A DNA stretch of 8,469 nucleotides from assembly GCA_030037185.1 (NCBI GenBank), contig JASHRR010000946.1:1-8469 (forward strand), in the 5' to 3' direction. Source of the stretch: Xanthobacteraceae bacterium (GTDB taxonomy: Bacteria > Pseudomonadota > Alphaproteobacteria > Rhizobiales > Xanthobacteraceae). Positions 1 to 5,142 of the stretch are shown here, in pieces. The notes under the pieces were generated by a model. The model did not search any database. It worked only from the letters and a program-made list of their open reading frames with translations, and was not told the DNA's origin. Both the position numbers and the translations under genes were made by a program. The stretch's first letter is position 1, and each line of letters begins with the position of its first letter.

Positions 1-163
1 TTGCTGAACTCACTCGGTAGTCGAGGCAAAGATACCAATGCCCGTCGCCATCGAACGGAGCAAGCCCGCGGAGTGGGAAGCTGATATGCTCCTGGAGATC
101 GTACCAGTCGAGCGACCACCGGATCAATGACGGAAAGTTTGGACCAACACCGGCAATCCTGAA
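1..163 (-). pseudogene. SUKH (SMI1/KNR4-like) gene, C-terminal fragment, runs off left edge
   Basis: Read on the minus strand with codons at 128-130, 125-127 and so on, this stretch is open from about 163 to the left edge. It contains GVGPNFPSL, then ISFPLRGLAPFDGDGHWYL and CLDYR. The FDGDGHWYLCLDYR pattern is the conserved centre-to-end core of SUKH/SMI1-KNR4 proteins, which often act as immunity proteins to polymorphic or contact-dependent toxins. The N-terminal part of the same family lies at 293-388 on the opposite strand, so the gene has been split by rearrangement. Flipping about 165-390 would place that N-terminal piece directly upstream and in the same direction. The family call comes from motif memory, not from a search. 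The real C-terminus is outside the window. Not functional as it stands. Confidence 0.6.
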
Positions 164-168
164 GGCGC

Positions 169-294
169 CAGCTTCGGGCCGTGCAGGACGACACGCGAAC
201 CCATGAGGTCGTCGAAATGCGCGAGCTGGCCGCGAATCAGGTCATCGACATCGACTCCCCGCCACTCATTCCGAACGAGCAAGTCCTGATTGGC
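169..294 (-). pseudogene. HWE histidine kinase fragment (central segment), inverted
   Basis: The minus-strand frame reads ANQDLLVRNEWRGVDV, then DDLIRGQLAHFDDLMG and SRVVLHGPKL. This matches, almost residue for residue, the segment of the intact kinase at 2659-3462 that starts [16 protein letters not shown] and ends at GSKL. It is the stretch between the phospho-acceptor helix and the ATP-binding N box of HWE kinases. Similarity stops after GPKL at about 169. The upstream helix and the N box (HELATNA in the intact paralogue) are missing. The rest of the kinase C-terminus is at 392-639 on the plus strand. The fragment is therefore flipped relative to its own downstream part. Confidence 0.7.
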
Positions 295-388
295 GGAGAT
301 CGGGCATAAGCTTCCAGCCGAGTACGTGGCTTTGCTCAAAAAGCAGAATGGCGGCTACATCCGCTTCTCGCTTCCGGATATGGCTCAC
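293..388 (+). pseudogene. SUKH (SMI1/KNR4-like) gene, N-terminal fragment
   Basis: The plus-strand frame from 293 reads AEIGHKLPAEYVALLKKQ, NGGYIRFSLP and then DMAHS. The LPxxYxxLLKxQNGGYI signature is the hallmark N-terminal motif of SUKH/SMI1-KNR4 proteins. At about 388-392 the frame runs straight into histidine-kinase sequence (STDRGRVDI), so this is a chimeric junction and not a real fusion gene. The matching C-terminal SUKH part is on the minus strand at 1-163. The residues before AEIGHKLP are missing, because the sequence becomes kinase-derived near 293. The apparent TTG start at 290 falls inside the kinase-derived part and is not a credible start. Family recognised by motif only. Confidence 0.6.
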
Positions 389-391
389 TCC

Positions 392-639
392 ATCTCGACC
401 GACAGGGGGCGCGTGGATATCTGCTGGGGCGCCGACAGCGGCACCTTCACGATGAGCTGGACCGAGCGCAAAGGGCCGCCCGTGCGTCCGCCTGAGCGTC
501 GCGGGTTTGGCACAACAGTCATGGAACGAATGGCGAACGCAGCCTAGGCGGTACAGTCGACCTCTGTTACGCGGCCTCCGGCGTGACTTGGCGATTGACC
601 TGTGCAGCGGAAAACGCGCTAGAGCCCACCGTGCGGTAA
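392..639 (+). pseudogene. HWE histidine kinase fragment (C-terminal ATP-binding part), frameshifted
   Basis: The frame beginning STDRGRVDI continues through FTMSWTERKGPPV, which carries the W-x-E motif of the HWE G1 region, and RRGFGTTV, the glycine-rich G2-type loop. It stops at 545-547. Shifting to the codon at 544 restores the family C-terminus: LGGTVDLCYAASGVTW and RLTCAAENALEP, ending at TAA 637-639. The intact paralogue reads [15 protein letters not shown] and [12 protein letters not shown] at the same place. One base has therefore been lost near 543-545. The N box that should precede STDRG (27 residues in the paralogue, including HELATNA) is absent from the window. It is a dead fragment, not a protein-coding gene. 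Confidence 0.7.
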
Positions 640-1221
640 ACTAGGCAATCTCGGTCGCCAGAGTGTCCGGACTGGACCAGCTGAACCAGCGTATTGTATC
701 GCAGCTAGGGAGCGGCGCTCACCCTACGAACAAATCCGGCGGGATTAGTCTCGGACAGCGCCCCCCAATTGGCTTCCCAGTGGAGGCGACAGGCAATTTA
801 AGCGCGGAAGCGATGCTCTCGGGGCCAACGAGGATATCCAATTGCGCGCCAAGACTAAACGTCTGTTGCTGGCCCACAGCCGCTGTGAGCCCTCGATCGG
901 GCCGGTACGGCAGCTGTCGAAGGCACTACGGACCAAAGTTGGTTTTAGACGAAGTTGATGCCCGGATCGCTAACGCGGCGTGCAGCATTCCCAGCTAGGC
1001 AATTCACCATCGCTGCACGTTCAATGCCGGAAAGTCGGTTTCAATTCGTCGCCGAGCGGCCTCACTCTCGCGGACTTCTCCCCGCAGCCGATAGCGCCGC
1101 TTCGCTTTCGCGCCGCTCGGCCGGTATCACCGGGTGCTGACGAGGATTGAATACCGACAGATGGGGAGCAGTGCTTGGGCCTCGCCCGGCGGGAATAAGC
1201 GAGGCGCGCGCAGCCAGGCAC
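640..1221. other. Gene-free stretch, about 580 bp
   Basis: I see no gene here that I can support. Several open frames of 60-110 codons overlap on both strands, but none has a ribosome binding site, a consistent coding pattern or a recognisable motif. The most protein-like one is on the minus strand, open from 925 down to a TGA at 719-721, and includes GLTAAVGQQQTFSLGAQ. It has no good start codon and could be the relic of a lost gene or chance. The stretch most likely represents eroded accessory DNA. Confidence 0.4.
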
Positions 1222-1251
1222 TTCCGTCGGCACCGGCGCCTTGGCTACACT
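1222..1251 (+). promoter_or_regulatory. Putative promoter of the decayed small gene, leaderless geometry
   Basis: A TTCCGT box (1222-1227) and a TACACT box (1246-1251) are 18 nt apart. Exactly 6 nt separate the second box from the ATG at 1258, and there is no Shine-Dalgarno sequence. The intact copy at 1994 has the same arrangement. A transcription start at or next to the ATG, giving a leaderless mRNA, is an inference from this geometry. Confidence 0.35.
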
Positions 1252-1257
1252 CGGCCC

Positions 1258-1430
1258 ATGGAAACCGAGAATCTTGAATACAAGATCGTCCGGACGACGG
1301 TAAGGATACCGAGTGCTGGCGCGCGCCGACGCATTCGGGCGTGAAGATTATCAAGCGGCGGCGCCTCGGCGAGCCGAAGCCTGAGCTGCCGACCTTAGGG
1401 GATGGGGAGATCAGGGATGCCTCTGTATGA
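1258..1430 (+). pseudogene. Truncated, frameshifted copy of the 1994-2365 hypothetical gene
   Basis: The start METENLEYKIV matches MEHESLEYKIV of the intact gene at 1994. The match then continues only by changing frame: DDGKDTE begins at 1293, VLARADAFGREDYQAA at 1313, and LGEPKPELP at 1365. The intact copy reads MDDGKDTK, VLARLEHLDLAGPAYKAA and, after about 20 further codons, LGEPRPEPP. The copy therefore has two single-base losses and an internal deletion that removes the YPKCNIALRHGERII motif. The last frame ends at TGA 1428-1430, inside the start of the next gene. The intact copy lies about 740 bp downstream in the same orientation, so this looks like a decayed tandem duplicate. It has no function now. 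Confidence 0.65.
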
Positions 1431-1881
1431 CTACTTTTCTGCCTCTTCGGACGAGGTGGCGGCGACGGCGATCCATCGCATCGGTGGGCCAGGCGCGCCG
1501 TCCGAGGGTATAACACCGCTGCCGGCGTTCGACACGCTCCAGACGAAAGGCATAGACCCATTTGTTATGCTCGGTAAGCTGGAAGCGCTGCTCACCGGCC
1601 GCGACTACGAGGAAATCGTCAAGGGATCGCGCGCGGGCAGGGTACTGGCGGACGAGGACGGTGGCGAGCGCACGGTGTTGACGTTGACCGATGAATTACA
1701 GACTGCGCTCGCCGATGCCGATGACGAGCGGTTGGTGGCCGTGGCGGTGCCTTGGTCGCAGATCGAGGAATTCCGGGGTGCCAACACGGCGGGGCTTGCC
1801 GCATGGCTCAGTGAGTTTGCGGAACTGGCCCGCCGCGCCCGTAAAAGGGGCGAACGGCTGTACTGCTGGGCCGCCATTTGA
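1417..1881 (+). CDS. Hypothetical protein, 154 aa, intact
   Basis: This encodes a 154-residue acidic, soluble protein starting MPLYDYFSASSDEVAA. I chose the ATG at 1417 and not the one at 1402 because GGGGAG at 1404-1409 sits 7 nt upstream of it, and because MPLYDYF looks like a natural N-terminus. There is no signal peptide or membrane segment. Notable stretches are TKGIDPFVMLGKLEALLTG in the middle, DGGERTVLTLTDELQ (about residues 82-96), VAVAVPWSQIEEF (about 107-119), and a C-terminal helix ending GERLYCWAAI. I associate this pattern with an uncharacterised bacterial family and cannot assign a function. It lies between the two copies of a small hypothetical gene and overlaps the tail of the first. 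The next gene starts 112 bp downstream with its own promoter-like boxes, so the two are probably not co-translated. Confidence 0.7.
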   Translation: MPLYDYFSASSDEVAATAIHRIGGPGAPSEGITPLPAFDTLQTKGIDPFVMLGKLEALLTGRDYEEIVKGSRAGRVLADEDGGERTVLTLTDELQTALADADDERLVAVAVPWSQIEEFRGANTAGLAAWLSEFAELARRARKRGERLYCWAAI

Positions 1882-1958
1882 TCCTTGCGGCGCGGCAACA
1901 CTGCCCTCCACACGCTGATGCCGCACACGCCCAACGCCTCAGCGATCTCATCCGCCCC

Positions 1959-1987
1959 TTCCGCCGCGTCCAGCCGCCTGACACAAT
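1959..1987 (+). promoter_or_regulatory. Putative promoter of the 123-aa gene, leaderless geometry
   Basis: TTCCGC (1959-1964) and CACAAT (1982-1987) are 17 nt apart. Exactly 6 nt lie between the second box and the ATG at 1994. No Shine-Dalgarno sequence precedes the ATG. The same boxes with the same 6-nt offset precede the decayed paralogue at 1258. This conservation is the main argument that the site is real. Confidence 0.4.
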
Positions 1988-1993
1988 GCGGCC

Positions 1994-2365
1994 ATGGAAC
2001 ACGAATCGCTCGAATACAAGATCGTCATGGACGACGGTAAGGACACCAAAGTGCTCGCCCGGCTCGAGCACCTCGATCTGGCTGGCCCGGCGTACAAGGC
2101 GGCCGTCTTCAAATACCCAAAATGCAATATCGCCCTGCGCCACGGCGAGCGGATCATCGAGCAGCACCTCGGCGAGCCGAGGCCGGAGCCGCCGAGAGAT
2201 CCCAATCTGAAAAGCTGGTCCGCACACCTGATCGGCGGCAAGAAGATGCAGCATCTCGGCTACGTCGAGGCGGTGAGCGAGGCGGCGGCGATCGAGGCCG
2301 CGGCCGTGCTGTTTGGACTGAACGACGAGCGGCGCAAGCGGCTGACGATCAATCCACGCCGCTAG
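1994..2365 (+). CDS. Hypothetical protein, 123 aa, two small domains
   Basis: This encodes a soluble 123-residue protein without signal peptide or membrane segment. The N-terminal half (MEHESLEYKIVMDD, then AYKAAVFKYPKCNIALRHG and ERIIEQH) resembles short alphaproteobacterial hypothetical proteins with a YPxxxIxLRxGARII-like motif. The C-terminal half (from about residue 73) has WSAHLIGGKKMQHLGYVEA, then an alanine-rich helix and an ERRKRL tail, another small uncharacterised pattern. No enzymatic motif is visible. The start is supported by the paralogue at 1258, which shares the same N-terminus and upstream boxes. The lack of a Shine-Dalgarno sequence fits leaderless initiation. A partly deleted copy lies upstream. 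A 222-codon open frame on the opposite strand is a shadow of this gene. Function unknown. Confidence 0.7.
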   Translation: MEHESLEYKIVMDDGKDTKVLARLEHLDLAGPAYKAAVFKYPKCNIALRHGERIIEQHLGEPRPEPPRDPNLKSWSAHLIGGKKMQHLGYVEAVSEAAAIEAAAVLFGLNDERRKRLTINPRR

Positions 2366-2416
2366 CTTCAGAGGCAGGCAGATGAGGACCCGCCCAGCCA
2401 GCATGACCTTGTGGCG

Positions 2417-2682
2417 ATGACCCGCCGCAAGGGGGAAATCACCCGCGGCGATCTCAAGCGCAAATGGCCGCATCACATGGCGCTTCCAGCTGAAAAGGTC
2501 CGCGGCCTCAAGAACAGTGAGGTGATATTTATCGCGGCTGCGGCCTATCGGCAGCGCAACTAACGTACTCTCTGCGCCGCGATGACAGCGACTTCGTGGT
2601 GTTCTGCTTCTCCAAGCCGGAACACGCGCAGGCCTTTGCCGATCGCTTTGGCGGCGCGCTATTCCGATCTGGCCGCTGGTAG
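2417..2682 (+). pseudogene. Short hypothetical gene ([10 protein letters not shown] family), one frameshift
   Basis: From ATG 2417 the frame encodes [35 protein letters not shown] and so on for 48 codons, and stops at TAA 2561-2563. The next frame continues with [38 protein letters not shown] and ends at TAG 2680-2682. The two halves together give a roughly 88-residue protein like a common alphaproteobacterial hypothetical family that I recall starting [10 protein letters not shown] and containing [10 protein letters not shown] single base appears to be missing near 2541-2545. The 3' end overlaps the convergent kinase gene by 24 bp. Function unknown. A sequencing error would be an alternative explanation for the shift. 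Confidence 0.6.
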
Positions 2683-3462
2683 CGACAGCGCCGGCTCAAC
2701 GCATTCGCGGTGCGGGCAGATTAAACGCCAAATCAAGCCCGAGGGAGCATACTCAAGCTGGACCTCACCATTGATGGTCTGCTTCACCAGCGAGGTTACG
2801 ACCGTGCTGCCGGACCCGCGCCGCTGCGGTGCCGAAACGGGCGGCCCTCCGCGCTCGGCCCAGCTCATCGTGAAGGTGTCGCCATCGACTCCCCAACGGA
2901 TATCTACACGACCCATTTCCGTCGAGAGCGCCCCGTATTTCGCGGCGTTGGTCGCAAGTTCATGGAATGCAAGACCGATGGCTTGAGCGGCAGCCGCGTT
3001 CAGATGGAGTTTCGATCCGCACAGGTTCATTCGCGTTCCGATCAGGTCCGCAAAATGCCTGAGTTGAACGTGCACTAAATCCCTTACGTCAATTCGCTTC
3101 CACTCATGGCGAACCAGCAGGTCCTGATTGGACGCAAGCGCCCGGATACGCTCGGTGAGACGGTCAATGAAGTCCTGCGCGGTGCCCTTGGCGGTCTGGC
3201 GAGCAATCACCTGTACGAGACCGAGAACGTTCTTCGCGCGATGCCGGGCTTCACGCATCAGCACGTGAATCCGCTGCTCATAAGCTCTCCGATCGGCGGC
3301 GCCCGTCTGACAGGGGTCCCAAGCCGGTGTCAACAAATTTCCAAAGGCGCTTGTCGCCGCCGCGAGTGAGAACCATAAAATTTGAGGTGGCCCCGGGTCC
3401 TTTGAACAAAATTTCCGCGTCGCTAAGTGGATCGATCGCCTCCGCAAACGCGGCCTCGACAC
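2659..3462 (-). CDS. HWE-family sensor histidine kinase (transmitter domain)
   Basis: This is a cytoplasmic histidine kinase that should autophosphorylate on a histidine and pass phosphate to a response regulator; no regulator is in the window. In the open frame (267 aa) the phospho-acceptor helix is [17 protein letters not shown], with His at about residue 74. The N box is [14 protein letters not shown] (about 167-180), the HWE-specific W-x-E is in [11 protein letters not shown] (W201, E203), and the glycine loop is RRGSGS (about 214-219, where most relatives have GFG). The domain order and the H and WxE residues are those of the HWE family. The true start is unclear: the first 55 or so residues are basic and unlike any sensor domain, and coding-like sequence there lies in another frame (3278-3589). 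The N-terminus is probably lost or frameshifted. A decayed relative lies at 169-294 and 392-639. Confidence 0.8.
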   Translation of the reverse strand: MSRPRLRRRSIHLATRKFCSKDPGPPQILWFSLAAATSAFGNLLTPAWDPCQTGAADRRAYEQRIHVLMREARHRAKNVLGLVQVIARQTAKGTAQDFIDRLTERIRALASNQDLLVRHEWKRIDVRDLVHVQLRHFADLIGTRMNLCGSKLHLNAAAAQAIGLAFHELATNAAKYGALSTEMGRVDIRWGVDGDTFTMSWAERGGPPVSAPQRRGSGSTVVTSLVKQTINGEVQLEYAPSGLIWRLICPHRECVEPALSLPAARSE

Positions 3463-3589
3463 GAGGCGATAACGGACACGGGGAACTATGGGTTCCCTTG
3501 TGTCCGTCCATAAAATGGACGGACACGACGCGAGGCCAGGACTGCACGTCCATGTCCACTGCGGTCGTCCGGAGCTTCGTTTCGATCAT
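3278..3589 (-). CDS. Hypothetical ORF, possibly the detached N-terminal part of the kinase
   Basis: The minus-strand frame from ATG 3587-3589 encodes about 103 residues, including [36 protein letters not shown] and [17 protein letters not shown]. It ends at TGA 3278-3280. GC-rich third positions suggest true coding. The same frame is open further upstream to 3808, and coding character seems to extend to about 3650, so the real start may be earlier. No Shine-Dalgarno sequence precedes the ATG. Its end falls exactly where credible kinase sequence begins in the neighbouring frame ([13 protein letters not shown]). This suggests one original gene with a frameshift near 3290-3310, or a small overlapping upstream gene. 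Two strong inverted repeats lie inside it, which is odd for coding DNA. I recognise no domain. Confidence 0.4.
   Translation of the reverse strand: MIETKLRTTAVDMDVQSWPRVVSVHFMDGHKGTHSSPCPLSPRVEAAFAEAIDPLSDAEILFKGPGATSNFMVLTRGGDKRLWKFVDTGLGPLSDGRRRSESL
3474..3505. repeat. Imperfect inverted repeat, first of two overlapping hairpins
   Basis: The left arm GGACACGGGGAAC (3474-3486) pairs with GTTCCC (3492-3497) and GTGTCC (3500-3505) around a short centre. The right-hand GTGTCC is also used by the perfect hairpin at 3500-3526, so the two structures exclude each other. Confidence 0.6.
3500..3526. repeat. Perfect 12-bp inverted repeat with 3-nt loop
   Basis: GTGTCCGTCCAT (3500-3511) and ATGGACGGACAC (3515-3526) are exact reverse complements separated by AAA. 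No T-run follows on either strand, so it is not an obvious intrinsic terminator. It could be a protein-binding palindrome, fused mobile-element ends, or an RNA hairpin. It shares the GGACAC/GTGTCC unit with the overlapping repeat at 3474-3505. Confidence 0.7.
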
Positions 3590-3952
3590 ACGCGAATAGA
3601 TTCGGTCGCTGTCCGGCAGACGAGACGAATCAAGGGTCACTCTTTCTGTGATGCTTGGATCGTGTTGCCCGCCCGATACCGAATCGCCGAGCGCCTTACG
3701 CGCCGGCCGATTCTCGGCTTGGGTGGTGCAATACGGCACGGCTTTCGAACAGGACGGTGGTCTTGAGGCCTGCCGAGCGGCAAGCTGCGACGAAGCAGCA
3801 CGCGGCACGGATCGGGGGGAAAAAACGGCCCCTCATCGCGGTTGTTCAAAAGTGTAATGGCCCCTGCAACGACCGGCGTCCAAGGCTTACACCTCGTGCC
3901 GTTGAGGCTGCGTGTCGGGAGGATGGACGCACTCACTGGCGCCAGGGAGAAC
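3590..3952. other. Stretch without an assigned gene
   Basis: This lies between the ORF at 3278-3589 and the secreted-protein gene. Open frames on both strands overlap without ribosome binding sites or recognisable motifs. The part at 3590-3650 may belong to the upstream end of the minus-strand ORF. I see no convincing promoter for the gene at 3965, although its regulatory sequence must lie in this stretch if it is expressed. Confidence 0.35.
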
Positions 3953-3960
3953 AAGGAGGT
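3953..3960 (+). promoter_or_regulatory. Strong ribosome binding site (AAGGAGGT)
   Basis: A complete AAGGAGGT lies 4 nt before the ATG at 3965. It fixes that start against the frame's earlier ATG at 3842, which would add 41 implausible residues ahead of the signal peptide. Confidence 0.85.
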
Positions 3961-3964
3961 TCTC

Positions 3965-4621
3965 ATGATCAGGAGTACCGTTTACGTCGCCATTGGGTTC
4001 GCCGCACTCTCCTCAATGGCCTTGGCAGAAGACGTTTCTTCAGCGACGGCGCCTTTGCCTCCCGGGACATTCACCACGTCAGCGCACTCTGACGAATGGA
4101 AAATAGCAAACGCGCTGAGCGCCGGCCCCGCCAACATCACGGATCGCGCGGCCGTCGCGGATTGGCCTGCGAATCCGAAGGACGGAATGTCTCATGGCAG
4201 AGTACTTCGTCAGGGCACCAATGGTTGGACATGCATGCCCGACGTCCCCGGGAGGCCTCAGCATGACCCGATGTGCGTGGACGAGACCATGATGAAGTGG
4301 CTCATGGCGACTCTGGCCGGGAAGAAGCCCGATATCGATCGCGTTGGACTCTCCTATATGTTGATGGGCGAGGCGAGGCAGGGACAGGGCGCAACTCCGG
4401 CAAAAGACCCCAGCCAGGTCAATGAATGGTTCTATGTCGGCCCGCATATCATGATCGTGCTTCCCGATTCAGCCAAGGACGCGCTCCGGGGCATCAATCA
4501 GGATCTCTCCAATAACCAGCCCTATACATCGCTCCTCAGTTCGGCAGATGCAGCAACGCCAATCTGGGTCATTCCCGTTGCAAAGGCCGGCGACAGGATC
4601 AAGGAGGAGCCAGCGAAATAA
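3965..4621 (+). CDS. Secreted hypothetical protein, 218 aa
   Basis: The start at 3965 follows a perfect Shine-Dalgarno sequence. It gives a clear Sec signal peptide: MIRSTVYVAIGFAALSSM with an ALA-ED cleavage site after about residue 21. The mature protein should be periplasmic or secreted. It contains WKIANALSAGPANITDRA, VLRQGTNGWTCMPD and DPMCVDETMMKWL; the two cysteines at about 90 and 104 could form a disulfide. A later conserved-looking stretch is VGLSYMLMGEA (about 127-137), followed by FYVGPHIMIVLPD (about 156-168) and TPIWVIPVAKAG. I associate this pattern with an uncharacterised family of exported proteins in Rhizobiales-type bacteria, and no catalytic motif is visible. The gene stands alone: its neighbours are on the other strand or broken. 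The reading frame is intact. Confidence 0.8.
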   Translation: MIRSTVYVAIGFAALSSMALAEDVSSATAPLPPGTFTTSAHSDEWKIANALSAGPANITDRAAVADWPANPKDGMSHGRVLRQGTNGWTCMPDVPGRPQHDPMCVDETMMKWLMATLAGKKPDIDRVGLSYMLMGEARQGQGATPAKDPSQVNEWFYVGPHIMIVLPDSAKDALRGINQDLSNNQPYTSLLSSADAATPIWVIPVAKAGDRIKEEPAK

Positions 4622-4742
4622 GGGCCTCGTATCAGTCGAAGTGGAATCGGGGAAGCAGTCATGATTAAGAGCGACCTGTATCCTCAATAGCCGGGCGCAC
4701 GCTTCGACCACGCGAATTACCGGGGCAGCACGGGCCGCATAA

Positions 4743-5142
4743 TCAAACGGCGCACGCACCCGGTCGGGCAATCCGCCAAATCATAGTGATTGCTCCCACA
4801 GTGAGCTGTTGGTAGTCGTCCAGCCCAACGCGATTGAAAGCCCTCCACTTGGTATTCTCCAGGTCTGACTCGTGCCGCCGATAGAACTCGGCCCGTACCT
4901 GCTCGACGTCGACAGCGCGAACCGTTTGGCCTTCTTCGATTTCGATGTCGTGGCCATGAGCATTGATTGCCCTTCGTCACGTGCGTTGGGATGCTCAGTC
5001 CCCAGTTGGCGCGGAGGTATTCGTCGGCGCGTAGCCGCTGTGCCTCCTTCGCTTTGCGCTCAGCCTCATCCTTGACGAAACGCACCGTCTCGTTCGCGGC
5101 TTCGTGCTCGATCCGCACCCGGATTAGTGTCCCATCGGGGCA
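4743..5142 (-). pseudogene. Hypothetical gene broken by a 4-bp duplication
   Basis: The minus-strand frame entering from about 5142 reads TLIRVRIEHEAANETVRFV, a charged helix (KDEAERKAKEAQRLRADEYL) and RANWGLSIPTHVTKGN. It then goes out of frame. The correct frame resumes with AHGHDIEIEEGQTVRAVDV, EQVRAEFYRRHESDLENTK, WRAFNRVGLDDYQQL and TVGAITMIWRIARPG, ending at TGA 4743-4745. Removing one CAAT unit (ATTG repeated at 4962-4969 on the plus strand) rejoins the halves as TKGNAHGHDIEIEE. The VRAEFYRRH to IWRI part recalls the C-terminal region of some plasmid or island helicase- and primase-like proteins, but this is weak. The start is uncertain: GTG 5116-5118 is possible but lacks a ribosome binding site, and the 5' end may be lost where the ATPase remnant begins. 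Confidence 0.65.
4962..4969. repeat. ATTG tandem duplication (frameshifting)
   Basis: ATTGATTG on the plus strand (CAATCAAT in the gene's direction). Removing one unit restores a continuous minus-strand reading frame through TKGNAHGHD. A slippage-type duplication is the simplest reading. Confidence 0.65.

Noticed and set aside
290..547. 85-codon frame as a real SUKH-kinase fusion protein
   Set aside because: The frame crosses an inversion junction, starts in antisense kinase sequence and is frameshifted before its natural end.
663..998. 111-codon plus-strand open frame
   Set aside because: No ribosome binding site, a non-standard start and a composition unlike the supported genes.
1808..2476. 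222-codon minus-strand open frame
   Set aside because: It is antisense to the 154-aa and 123-aa genes, whose coding is supported by a ribosome binding site or a paralogue. It has no motif or ribosome binding site of its own.
4663..4690. MIKSDLYPQ mini-frame resembling the start of the secreted-protein gene (MIRSTVYV)
   Set aside because: Similarity covers only about 24 bases and has no upstream ribosome binding site like that at 3953; too short to call a duplicate.
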